From: Phycisphaerales bacterium | Lineage (GTDB): Bacteria > Planctomycetota > Phycisphaerae > Phycisphaerales > SM1A02 | Length of the DNA stretch: 43,092 bases | Reading direction: 5' to 3' | NCBI GenBank assembly: GCA_014238965.1 | Contig: JABAAC010000106.1 | Location: forward strand, 1-43,092 | Shown: positions 25,005 through 33,834 of the stretch, one piece after another | Position numbering within the stretch: the stretch's first letter is position 1 | Layout of the letters: the number at the start of each line of letters is the position of its first letter | The notes under the pieces: model-generated | The model's input: only the letters and a program-made list of their open reading frames with translations | What the model was told of the DNA's origin: nothing | The model's database searches: none | Position numbers and translations under genes: made by a program

Positions 25005-25019
25005 TGGCACGCTACTGGC
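25005..25019 (+). promoter_or_regulatory. Possible sigma-54 promoter for the exopolysaccharide operon
   Basis: TGGCAC-N5-TGGC satisfies the GG-N10-GC core of sigma-54 promoters, with one mismatch in the -12 TTGC element. It lies about 260 bases before the first export gene. Exosortase/exopolysaccharide loci of other bacteria are known to use sigma-54, which raises its plausibility, but a single match can be chance. Confidence 0.3.
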
Positions 25020-25034
25020 CTCCGTCAGCGTCAG

Positions 25035-25066
25035 GGCATGCCAAGGGCAGCCATGCGTGGCATGCC
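25035..25066. promoter_or_regulatory. Inverted repeat in the exopolysaccharide operon leader
   Basis: GGCATGCCA (25035-25043) and TGGCATGCC (25058-25066) are perfect complements 14 bases apart, and each arm itself contains the palindrome GGCATGCC. This could be a two-site operator or an RNA stem. A second stem (CCTTTGG/CCAAAGG) starts inside the right arm, allowing alternative folds. Confidence 0.45.
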
Positions 25067-25277
25067 TTTGGGCCTCAGAAGCCAAAGGGGCGAATCGCAA
25101 GGAGTTTGTTGTTTGAACGATCCTTGCAAAGGTGTGGCCCGTAGGGCACTAGACGGTCGATTTGAGAACGACCGAAAGGTGCGTTTCGAGTACGTTACGG
25201 ACCTGTTTTGGCGCGAAGATGGTGGACTGGTGATTTCGGAGCAAACACGAGACAACTTGAGCAGCCGCTTTGACCGC

Positions 25278-26810
25278 ATGAAGTGCGGTTTTGTTGCTGT
25301 TTTGGTCTGCGGGGCCACCATGCTTGCTGGTGGATGTGGGCTGAAGGGCTTTCTTGATCCATCCAAGACGGGGTACTTCCACAAGACGCCTACCACGATG
25401 CCGATTCTCGATCGAATCGACGCTATCGAGCCCAGCGGTGATCTTTGGGGTGAAACCTCTGTGGTGACCCCTGAAGATCTCATTCCAAACGATCTGAACT
25501 ACACATTGCATCCTGGCGATCAGCTTGAAATCCAGGTGTATGAGCTCTACGAGCAACAGCGGTTCCACACCTTTCAGCGAAGAGTTGATCAAGGCGGCTA
25601 CATCTCGGTCCCCGAAGTGGGTTCACTTGCGGTCGCTGGACTGACCATCGAACAGGTGCAAGAAGACATTGTTCATGGGTTGAAGAAGAAGGTGATGGGT
25701 TCGCCCACCGCCACTGTCAGCTTGCTTGAAGGGGCTGCATTCAACTACATCATCTACGGGCACGTGCCCTCCCCAGGCCGATTCACATTGAGCGATCCAC
25801 ATTTGAGGTTGCTTGAAGGGTTGACCATGGCCGGCGGCGTGCCGTTGTCGACTCGCCGGGTGTACATCATTCGGCAGGTCAACACTGTTGAGGCACATCA
25901 ATTCAGCCCACTGCCTCGTGAGGAAGCAGTCTCCAGTCAGAACACCCCAGTGCCTGATCTTGAGTCGCTGATTAACTCACTCGATGACACGTTACAGCCC
26001 AGTCCAGGTGCGTTTCCTACGCAAGCGGCGGTGCCAATTGAAATTGAAGACATGCAACCTCCCAAGGCAGCAGCGCCGTCGGTTGAGTCGATCAATTCAC
26101 CGACCACAAGTTATGTCTATCTGCCAGAGCAACAGGCGTGGGTCGAAGTGACCCCAAAAGAGTTGGATGCCGATGCACATCGCACGATCACTTCAGCTCC
26201 TCAAACTGCACATCAAGGCAGCCACACTCTTGGCACGACCGGGGCCGCAGTTCAAGCAATGACCGACCCCGACACATTGATTGCCGCTGCAACGGCAACC
26301 AACGACATCATCTTTGAACGCGTGATTCGGGTGGACTACCAACGGCTGTCCCGTGGCGAGAATGACCTGAACATTGTGATTCGCCCCGGCGATCAGATCT
26401 ACGTCGATGGTCCGCCGCAGGGCTACTACTACCTAGAGGGTGAGATTAATCGAGGTGGGGTCTTTGAGTTGCCCGCCACGGCTGAACGCATCACAATTAG
26501 TCGAGCCATCGCTGGCGCTGGAGGGCTCGGCGCACTAGCCGTTCCCGACCGCGTTGACTTGATTCGGATGGTTGCCGATGGGCGAGAGGCTGCCATTCGC
26601 CTTGACTTGTCTGCAATTCGTTCACGAACGGAGCCAGACGTCTTCCTCAAGCCAGGCGACCACATCATTATTGGTACGACGTTCTGGGCTTATCCGTTGG
26701 CAGTTTTCCGCAACGGCCTTCGCATGAACTACGGCTTTGGCTTCCTGCTTGATCGCAACTTCGGCAATGACGTGTTCGGCCCGCCACCCGTCAACGTGGT
26801 CGGAGGCTGA
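25278..26810 (+). CDS. Polysaccharide export outer-membrane lipoprotein (Wza/PES family)
   Basis: Outer-membrane channel component for capsule or exopolysaccharide export, 510 residues from the ATG at 25278. That start gives a lipoprotein leader MKCGFVAVLVCGATMLAGGC. A polysaccharide-export domain starts at about residue 75 (LHPGDQLEIQVYELYE) and is followed by an SLBB-type domain (YIIYGHVPSPGRFTL). About 110 residues of low-complexity Pro/Ser/Thr linker follow, then a second copy (VIRPGDQIYVDGP, YYLEGEINRGGVFEL). The last part includes an inward strand-like segment before FGPPPVNV. Longer frames from 25038 would bury the lipobox. It is the first gene of the exosortase locus. Confidence 0.9.
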   Translation: MKCGFVAVLVCGATMLAGGCGLKGFLDPSKTGYFHKTPTTMPILDRIDAIEPSGDLWGETSVVTPEDLIPNDLNYTLHPGDQLEIQVYELYEQQRFHTFQRRVDQGGYISVPEVGSLAVAGLTIEQVQEDIVHGLKKKVMGSPTATVSLLEGAAFNYIIYGHVPSPGRFTLSDPHLRLLEGLTMAGGVPLSTRRVYIIRQVNTVEAHQFSPLPREEAVSSQNTPVPDLESLINSLDDTLQPSPGAFPTQAAVPIEIEDMQPPKAAAPSVESINSPTTSYVYLPEQQAWVEVTPKELDADAHRTITSAPQTAHQGSHTLGTTGAAVQAMTDPDTLIAAATATNDIIFERVIRVDYQRLSRGENDLNIVIRPGDQIYVDGPPQGYYYLEGEINRGGVFELPATAERITISRAIAGAGGLGALAVPDRVDLIRMVADGREAAIRLDLSAIRSRTEPDVFLKPGDHIIIGTTFWAYPLAVFRNGLRMNYGFGFLLDRNFGNDVFGPPPVNVVGG

Positions 26811-26844
26811 TCGACATGTGCACGGCGAGCTGACGGTTGTTTCA

Positions 26845-28647
26845 ATGAGCACGATGAAGTCCAACGCGCTCTCTCAAGGTGCGCCAGTCCGCCCCGCGGC
26901 AGCATCCCTCGCCGCTGCCATCGTGCTCGCGACGTTCATTTGGCTGTTTTGGGCGTTTCTTGAGCGGCAGTTCCGCTTTGCTGTGGAGCAACAAGCTGAC
27001 TGGGGTCACACGCTGGTCATTCCATTTATCGCGGGCTGGTTCGTGTGGCTCAATCGAGGTCGAATTCTCGAGCAACCGCTTCGACCAAGTATCACTGGTC
27101 TCGTGATCATGATCGGCGGCGTTGGGTGGTACAGCTTCACGGCGCTGGGCCCAGTCTTCATGCGGCATCACAACCTAATGGGCATAGGCGTGGGGGCGGT
27201 CATCTTCGGTTTGGTCTTGGCCTTCTGTGGCTGGAGGGCAATGCGCTACTTGTGGTTTCCGGTGGCCTACTTAGTGATCTTTGGGCAGACTGTGTCAGAT
27301 CGCTTCTTGGACATCATCACGTTCCAATTGCAGGGGATCGCCACGGTCGGCGCCGAATATGGCTTGGCTCTTGTTGGTTACGACGTGTCGCGGGCTGCCC
27401 ACACGATCTACATTCACGAGCCAACGGGCGACGTTCCGGTGAATATCGCTGAGGCGTGTTCGGGCATGCGCATGCTTGTGGCATTCTTTGCACTGGGCGT
27501 AGCGATGGCCTATCGCGGGCTTGATCTTGTATGGCAGCGCATATTGCTCGTAGTCATGGCGGTGCCCACGGCAATTTTCGTCAACGTACTTCGCGTCATG
27601 ACGCTTGGCATTCTGTCTACGGTCGATTCGGGATTCGCCGCAGGCGAGTTTCACACCATGGTGGGCATGCTCTGGCTGATACCAGCATTCTTTATCTACC
27701 TAGGAATCATGTGGATTCTTCGCAATCTTGTTGTGTCCGATGATGCGACAGAGACGGAAGAGGCAAAGGGATCGATTGAATTACGGTTCGGCCCCCGTGT
27801 CAAGGGTGTGTTTATCTCAGGAGTTGCACTCCTCATTGTGGCGGGTGTTTCCTTCTCGATCTTGGCGCACGCGCTCGATGTGCATCTCAGCAAGAAGCCC
27901 GTGCCGCTGCGGGCATCTTTGAGTTTGGTGCCTTCATCCATTGGGCCGTGGCATGTTGTGCAGGAATCTCCTTTCGATGCTGCAATGATTGAACAACTTG
28001 GCACTGAACTCACGATCAGTCGGGTGTATCAGCAAGGGACAGATGGCCCCTCGTTGAACTTCCACGTTGCCTACTACACCGACACAGTCGATCCAATCCC
28101 ACATGTGCCGGATCGCTGCATGACTGCAGCGGGCATGGAAGGCATGACAGCAGAGCCTTCCAACTTGCCGTGGGCGATGTCGGTAGAAGGTGTTAGGCCC
28201 GATGCAGATTTTGTGCTTGATGGCAACCTCGTTGGAGCCGTGTCGGTTGACTCAATCGCCGGCACACCGATGGAAGTGCACCTTCCATCGGGTCATTCGA
28301 CGATCAGGGTGATGGAATTCAAACTCCCTGACGGCCAAGAAGACCGGATCTACGCCGGGTACTTTTTCATCGCCAATGGTCGCATGACGCCATCCCCAGC
28401 AGGGGTGTATGCCACGGCGTATGTGGGTCCTGAAGCGTACGCGTACTATTGCAAGGTACAGGTTGTGATGGGCGGTGATCGCGAATTCGATCAGGACACC
28501 TATATCAAGTACACGAGCGAATTTTTGTCCTTGGCAATGCCCTACATCATGCGTTCATTGCCGGACTGGGCCCACCTCCTGGACGGCGAACTTGAGATCG
28601 ACAATTCCTTGGTTAATTCTCCCGACAGTCTCTTTTTGGAGCAGTAG
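26845..28647 (+). CDS. Exosortase fused to an EpsI-type domain
   Basis: Membrane transpeptidase of the exosortase family, 600 residues. The N-terminal half has about eight membrane helices and the complete Cys-Arg-His triad: Cys205 in ACSGMRM, Arg250 in NVLRVM and His270 in FHTMVGM. After a further helix, residues about 350-560 form an EpsI (DUF3485) domain with PHVPDRCMTAAG. EpsI is often a separate gene in other exosortase loci. Its substrates would be proteins with a C-terminal PEP-CTERM-like tail, none of which is recognisable in this window. The ATG at 26845 lies 34 bases after the export gene; a GTG at 26818 is an alternative. Confidence 0.9.
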   Translation: MSTMKSNALSQGAPVRPAAASLAAAIVLATFIWLFWAFLERQFRFAVEQQADWGHTLVIPFIAGWFVWLNRGRILEQPLRPSITGLVIMIGGVGWYSFTALGPVFMRHHNLMGIGVGAVIFGLVLAFCGWRAMRYLWFPVAYLVIFGQTVSDRFLDIITFQLQGIATVGAEYGLALVGYDVSRAAHTIYIHEPTGDVPVNIAEACSGMRMLVAFFALGVAMAYRGLDLVWQRILLVVMAVPTAIFVNVLRVMTLGILSTVDSGFAAGEFHTMVGMLWLIPAFFIYLGIMWILRNLVVSDDATETEEAKGSIELRFGPRVKGVFISGVALLIVAGVSFSILAHALDVHLSKKPVPLRASLSLVPSSIGPWHVVQESPFDAAMIEQLGTELTISRVYQQGTDGPSLNFHVAYYTDTVDPIPHVPDRCMTAAGMEGMTAEPSNLPWAMSVEGVRPDADFVLDGNLVGAVSVDSIAGTPMEVHLPSGHSTIRVMEFKLPDGQEDRIYAGYFFIANGRMTPSPAGVYATAYVGPEAYAYYCKVQVVMGGDREFDQDTYIKYTSEFLSLAMPYIMRSLPDWAHLLDGELEIDNSLVNSPDSLFLEQ

Positions 28648-28683
28648 CAGCTGGTTATTGCCAACTGCACATGGAACAGCACA

Positions 28684-31600
28684 ATGACTACGAGTAAGAA
28701 AAAACGCAAGAGCAAGAAGAAGGCCGGCCGCTTTAACACGCGGCTCCTTTTGATCGTCGGGCTGACCACATCGATCGTGGTTGGGATTGCTGGCGGCTTG
28801 ATCTTTCTCCGCATGAAGGGGTCAGTGTCTCGCAATTTGCACGCTGGGCAAACTCATCTTGAGGAGGGCAAATGGGAGAAGGCTGAGCGTGCATTTGGTC
28901 GGGTGGTCAAGAAAGACCCAACTAATGAGGACGGCATGGCTGGCCTTATGCAGGTCTATGACAATTGGGTCCCCGATACACCAGAGCGAGGGAGCCAATT
29001 GCAAGGGTCTTATGCCCGTGCCATCCTGCATGACACCGAGTACCACCCCAGCGATGACGATCGTGCCTATCGCGCGATGGAGTTTCTATATCAAGAGGCC
29101 CGGGGGATGAGTTTGGACAGTCAGTGGAAGGCATTGCAGAAGTTGGCTGACACGGTGCGCGACAAATTCGGGGATGATTCCGGGCCTGGGCAGCGAGCCA
29201 TCTACTACCGGGCCTTGAGCCGACTTGCGTTAGAGACTGAGAGTTTTACGCGTGATCGTGATGACAAGGGCAACGTCATCTTTCCCGGGGAAGAGGAGTT
29301 GACGCTTTACCTGTCACTTCGTCCTGGAGACGATGAGGGCATGGCACAACTTGCGTTCGGCCGTATGGCGGTTGCACGCCGATTGGGCCTCGATGAGCAG
29401 TTCCAACAGGAAAAACGCAACCTTGCTTTAGCAGAGGCAACCTTCAAGGAGGCTTTGGCAGCTAATCCCGAGGGGCCTGCAACGTTGTTGTCGTACATAC
29501 GCCATCTTGTGCTACACGAGCTCATAACAGTGTCCAGACAAGCGAGGCAGGTCGGCACGCTGACATCCGAGGAACGCGAGGCCATCCTCGCAGAGTTGCA
29601 GGTCAATTTAGACCTCGTCGAAGAGCTGCTCTACAACGACCCAAATGTCAATCCATTACTTTTGGCGGACTTCTTTCGATTCGTCCGTATTGGCGATGAC
29701 AAACATGGTGAAGAACGAATTCGCGATCTGGCGCAGCACTACTTAAAGACACATCCGGATGATGATCTGCGCCGGCTGGAATTGGCCGAGAGTTATACCA
29801 ACCTCTTAGAATTTGATCATGCTTTGAGGGAAGTCCGCATCGTGATGGATGCCGCGGATCGGCCCGTAAGCAAGGGGGCAGCACTCCAATATCTGGTACG
29901 AACAATGGCGGCAAGCAGGCTGCTGTCCATCGCCTCTCGTAAATGGAGCATGTCCGAGGACGATGCCGGTCGTGCGCAGGCGATTGAAGACGCTGTTGAA
30001 GCAAGGGCGGCTCTGGTAAAGCAGGTGCAAGGCGACCAGGACACGCAGTTCGTAGTTGAGGCTGACAGCCGTCTGGCCTTTATGCGAGGTGAACATCGAG
30101 ATGCGGCCCGCCTCATGGATCAGCTGTCAACAGGTGGGAGCCTATCGCCAGAACTTCTGCGAATGAACGCAGTATCTCTTGAGTCCATTGGGCAGCCGGG
30201 GCTTGCTGCTGACCGTCTACGAACGGCAGTGAAGTTGAATCCGGTATCGATCAGCAGCCGTGCGCTGTTGGCAGGTTTACTTGGCCGGATGCGGCAGCCA
30301 GGAGAAGCACTGCAAGTGATTCAGGTCATACCCTCGACCGTGTACGAAGAACGGCCGGAATTGGTGTCGCTTCGCCAGTCACTGCACGCTATGCAGATTG
30401 TTGAAAGTGGCGGTGACATCTCATCTGTAGGCAATCCAGTGCTCGAAGCCATCATGAGTGCAGACAAATTGCAGCGAGAGGGTCGTGTGCAAGAGGCGGC
30501 GGATGTACTTCAGGTTGTCATCGATTCCAGCGAAGATGGCAACTCATTGTTGCCGGCAATTGTTGCTGCTGCGCAGATTGAATCGTCCTTAGGTAATCGT
30601 GACTCGGCAATCTCCTTAATTGACCGAGCCCGGAACATTCGACCTGATGATGATCGACTGAAGCAAATTCAGTTATCGCTGGCTATTGATGATCCCATTG
30701 AGCGCCTTCGCGCCTACGTTCAACAGTCTGAACAAGACCCAGCGAAGCTCACAATCACAATGATCCTCGCAATGGAGTCACTCTCTAGAGCGCAAGAGGC
30801 TCAAGCGAATCGATTGGATCGCATGGGGGAGACGGCATCGGCCGATGCGGCGAGAGCATTGGCTGCGCGTGCTGAGGAAGCCGCCGCACCCTTGCGAGAA
30901 TCATTGGTGGATGTAACTGGGGTTGATGAACAAACGTTTTTGGTGCAGTTCCAAGCAGTCTTGCGTGATGGCGATCTTGATGAAGCAGAGCGAATGTTGG
31001 CTGCTGGGCGTCAGAACAACGTCGATCAGGCTGGCGGTAATTTGATAGAGGCAGAGTTGTTGTTGGCGAGATTCCAAGCGGCAACTGTTGCGAAAGATCC
31101 AGATGCTGCAAGTATCGGCAAGCGTGCGGTGGCCGCAGCTCGGCGTTCTACCCAAGAAGCTGGCTGGAACAGTGGTACTTGGCGGCAGTTGGGGCGCGTT
31201 CTTCAGATGACTGGCGATATTGAAGAGGCACGACTGGCGTGGGCCGAGGCGTGGCGTCGAAATCCGACCGACGCTAGTACGGTGCGCGCATACGCTCAGT
31301 TGCTCCTTCAGCCCGGCGGTGATCCCCCTCAGGCGGCCCGCGTTCTTAGGGAAGCAGCAAAGGATGACCGTGGCGACCGAACGCTTACCGAAGATTGGCT
31401 CGCTGTAGAAGGGGCGTTTGGTGAGAAGGCCATTGCTCTTGTGGAACGGAATCAAATCTACAATGTATCGCCAGGCGACCGCACAAACGCTATTCGATTG
31501 GCAGAGCTATTGGCCACGCTTGAGCCTACGTTCGAGTTGATGGCCAGTGAGGAAACTACAGAACCACTGACAGCAAGACAGTGGTTGGCCATGTCGACGG

Positions 31601-33810
31601 CTGAGCAGCAAACATCGCTTGACAAGCTTTCAAAGGCTTGGGCCATTCGTGCCGGGGAGATCTGTGACCAATTGGCCTTGAGTGATGATGCGCACTTACA
31701 GCACATGCTCTTGCATGCAGGAACATTGAGGGATCTTGGCCGTCGGCAGGACATGCTTGCACGACTAGCACGATTCGTGGATCGGACGGACGACTCGCCT
31801 GAGCGAGACCGTGTGCAGGAAGTGCTGTCCGCGGCGCAATTCCTCATTGCATCCGATCGAGAGTGGGAAGCGGGAGAGTTTCTCAGAGCGAGGCTTCATT
31901 TGCAGGGGCCAGACCGACATCTTGAGGGCGCTTTGGGCACCGTGCTTGCATCAATTGGTAAGCCAGCCGACGCGGTTCCCTTGTTGCGCGGGGCAGTTGA
32001 TGCTGGGCGCACAAATTTGCGGCCGCGGTTGATCGAAGTGCTTTTGCAATTACACAGGATTGATGCAGCCGAAGCAGTGCTTGCGGATGAGATGGCCGCA
32101 TCGCCTACTGAATACCGTTCTGCAATGTTGCAGGCGCTCATTGCACGGGCCAAACAAGGAGTTGCCGAAGGGCAGGGCGATCAAGCAGCTAGGCAGGCCG
32201 CCCAAGTCTCGTATCGCGAGTTTCTTGAAGAGGCCAGCCGCCGAGATCCAGAGCAGGTTGCACCCTATCTAGAACTGATCGCTTCGATGATACGGGAGTA
32301 CCGCCGAACCATCGACCGAAGCACTCTTGAGAATGCACTTCGATACGCTGATGCGGCCGCTGAAATTCGCAGTGATGTTGCCCCACTCGCGATCCAGCGT
32401 GCGATGGTGCTTGAGGCGCTTGGCGAGCCACGAAAAGCTGCCACGGGTCTTGAGTCGTTCTTGCGTAGGGCGCCAGATGCGGACGAAGTCCGAGTCACAT
32501 TGGCACAGATGCACATCGCTGCGGGCACACCAGAGCGTGCTCGAACTGTGTTGGAGGGTGCAGTTGTCACTGCCCGCAATCCCTCTGCTTGGCGGCAGCG
32601 ACTTGCCGAGCACATCATGGAACAAAATGGTGACCGAGTAGAGGCCACAGCCCTTATGGCCAAAGCGTGGCAAGATGAACCAACGAGCGTGCGGCTCAAT
32701 CGCCTGTGCGATTTGACCCGGACACACGAGCCGTGGGATCACGAAGCGGTTTATAAAGCTATTCAGGCAAGGCCAAGTGAGTTGAAGGAAAGCCCAGTAG
32801 TGCGTGGCTTGCAGGCTCGCGCTCTGAGCGTGCAAGGCCTTCGAGATCACGCTCGCGAGTCGTTGCGTGAAGCCTGGATTGCCTATCAGCGTTCCCTAGC
32901 TGAAGGAGCGATTCCACCAGAGCAGTTGCGCCGTTGGTTCGAGGATGTCTATGTAGTCTTCCGGGGAACTGATACGGCCGCCGCTGACAGCTTTATTGTG
33001 GAGGTCACTGAATCGTCCACGGATCCCTTCGTCTTGGCAGGCCGGGCACACTTCCTATCGCTCCGTGGGAATGCGGAGGATTACGCAAAGGCAATTCAGT
33101 TGGTGCAGCAGGTGCTCACAACGAAGACTGGGTCAGCGAGGTTGGCATCGTTGTCACAACTTGGGGCCATTCAACTCAGATCTGGCCGCGAAAGCGATGC
33201 CGTAGATACGTTCAGCGAAGTTGTGGAACTTGATCCAAATAATCCCGTGGCCTTGAACAATGTTGCTTGGCTGCTTGCGACGCTTCAAGACAACCCAACA
33301 AAGGCATTGCCACTGGCCTTGCGAGCAGTTGAGTTGGATTCCACCGAACCGACATTTATGGATACCGTGACCGAGGTGCAGCGGCGTTTGGGAAATCACG
33401 AAGCGGCGATGACCAGCCGTCTTTCGATGTTGCGGTTACAGCCTAATAACCCGGATTTGCTCAAAAACGTGGCGGAGGCCTATTTGGAGCACTTCTCCGA
33501 CGCTCAGGCTGCCCGTCCATATGCGGAGAGGGCCTTGCAGCTATCGCCTCGAGATGCAGCTGCTTTGGATTTAGCGGGCTGGGTGGACTTTAAAGATGGC
33601 AAAGTTGCCCGGGCCGAAGATCGGCTGAAGCAGTCTATTCGCCGGGCACCATCGGCCCAGGCACACCTACATTTGGCTCAGGTTCTGGCCGATCAGGGTC
33701 AGCGAAGCAAGGCTTTAGACCAATTGAGACAGGCCGACGCCCTTAGTAAGACCCCCGAGATGCAAAATCGGGTCAAATCGGTTCGGGACCATCTGGAGGG
33801 GACGGGGTAA
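28684..33810 (+). CDS. Giant membrane-anchored tetratricopeptide-repeat protein
   Basis: A 1708-residue protein with a very basic N-terminus (KKKRKSKKK), one transmembrane helix at about 19-42 and then helical TPR repeats to the end. Clear TPR units occur near residues 48-80 (HLEEGKWEKAERAFGRVVKKDP) and especially in the last 220 residues (FSEVVELDPNNPVALNNVAW, YAERALQLSPRDAAALDLAG). The topology predicts a large periplasmic scaffold. Exosortase-associated loci commonly contain a TPR protein (PrsT in PEP-CTERM systems), normally about half this size. It likely organises export or assembly of the polysaccharide. It starts 36 bases after the exosortase. Confidence 0.88.
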   Translation: MTTSKKKRKSKKKAGRFNTRLLLIVGLTTSIVVGIAGGLIFLRMKGSVSRNLHAGQTHLEEGKWEKAERAFGRVVKKDPTNEDGMAGLMQVYDNWVPDTPERGSQLQGSYARAILHDTEYHPSDDDRAYRAMEFLYQEARGMSLDSQWKALQKLADTVRDKFGDDSGPGQRAIYYRALSRLALETESFTRDRDDKGNVIFPGEEELTLYLSLRPGDDEGMAQLAFGRMAVARRLGLDEQFQQEKRNLALAEATFKEALAANPEGPATLLSYIRHLVLHELITVSRQARQVGTLTSEEREAILAELQVNLDLVEELLYNDPNVNPLLLADFFRFVRIGDDKHGEERIRDLAQHYLKTHPDDDLRRLELAESYTNLLEFDHALREVRIVMDAADRPVSKGAALQYLVRTMAASRLLSIASRKWSMSEDDAGRAQAIEDAVEARAALVKQVQGDQDTQFVVEADSRLAFMRGEHRDAARLMDQLSTGGSLSPELLRMNAVSLESIGQPGLAADRLRTAVKLNPVSISSRALLAGLLGRMRQPGEALQVIQVIPSTVYEERPELVSLRQSLHAMQIVESGGDISSVGNPVLEAIMSADKLQREGRVQEAADVLQVVIDSSEDGNSLLPAIVAAAQIESSLGNRDSAISLIDRARNIRPDDDRLKQIQLSLAIDDPIERLRAYVQQSEQDPAKLTITMILAMESLSRAQEAQANRLDRMGETASADAARALAARAEEAAAPLRESLVDVTGVDEQTFLVQFQAVLRDGDLDEAERMLAAGRQNNVDQAGGNLIEAELLLARFQAATVAKDPDAASIGKRAVAAARRSTQEAGWNSGTWRQLGRVLQMTGDIEEARLAWAEAWRRNPTDASTVRAYAQLLLQPGGDPPQAARVLREAAKDDRGDRTLTEDWLAVEGAFGEKAIALVERNQIYNVSPGDRTNAIRLAELLATLEPTFELMASEETTEPLTARQWLAMSTAEQQTSLDKLSKAWAIRAGEICDQLALSDDAHLQHMLLHAGTLRDLGRRQDMLARLARFVDRTDDSPERDRVQEVLSAAQFLIASDREWEAGEFLRARLHLQGPDRHLEGALGTVLASIGKPADAVPLLRGAVDAGRTNLRPRLIEVLLQLHRIDAAEAVLADEMAASPTEYRSAMLQALIARAKQGVAEGQGDQAARQAAQVSYREFLEEASRRDPEQVAPYLELIASMIREYRRTIDRSTLENALRYADAAAEIRSDVAPLAIQRAMVLEALGEPRKAATGLESFLRRAPDADEVRVTLAQMHIAAGTPERARTVLEGAVVTARNPSAWRQRLAEHIMEQNGDRVEATALMAKAWQDEPTSVRLNRLCDLTRTHEPWDHEAVYKAIQARPSELKESPVVRGLQARALSVQGLRDHARESLREAWIAYQRSLAEGAIPPEQLRRWFEDVYVVFRGTDTAAADSFIVEVTESSTDPFVLAGRAHFLSLRGNAEDYAKAIQLVQQVLTTKTGSARLASLSQLGAIQLRSGRESDAVDTFSEVVELDPNNPVALNNVAWLLATLQDNPTKALPLALRAVELDSTEPTFMDTVTEVQRRLGNHEAAMTSRLSMLRLQPNNPDLLKNVAEAYLEHFSDAQAARPYAERALQLSPRDAAALDLAGWVDFKDGKVARAEDRLKQSIRRAPSAQAHLHLAQVLADQGQRSKALDQLRQADALSKTPEMQNRVKSVRDHLEGTG

Positions 33811-33834
33811 GCGACCCGATCTTAGGACTACAGC

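Larger units (their letters stand above)
24874..25277 (+). other. Leader region of the exopolysaccharide operon
   Basis: This 404-base gap follows lipA and precedes the first export gene. It contains a possible sigma-54 site (25005-25019), a 9-bp inverted repeat (25035-25066), an overlapping 7-bp stem (25065-25071 with 25082-25088) and a 56-codon cysteine-rich open frame (24946-25116) of uncertain reality. A weak TGGCC/GGCCA stem after lipA lacks a T-run. The transcript leader may be structured. A c-di-GMP riboswitch was looked for and not found. Confidence 0.45.

Noticed and set aside
24946-25277. c-di-GMP (GEMM) riboswitch before the exopolysaccharide operon
   Set aside because: The conserved GCAAA and GGGACGCAAAGC blocks are absent.
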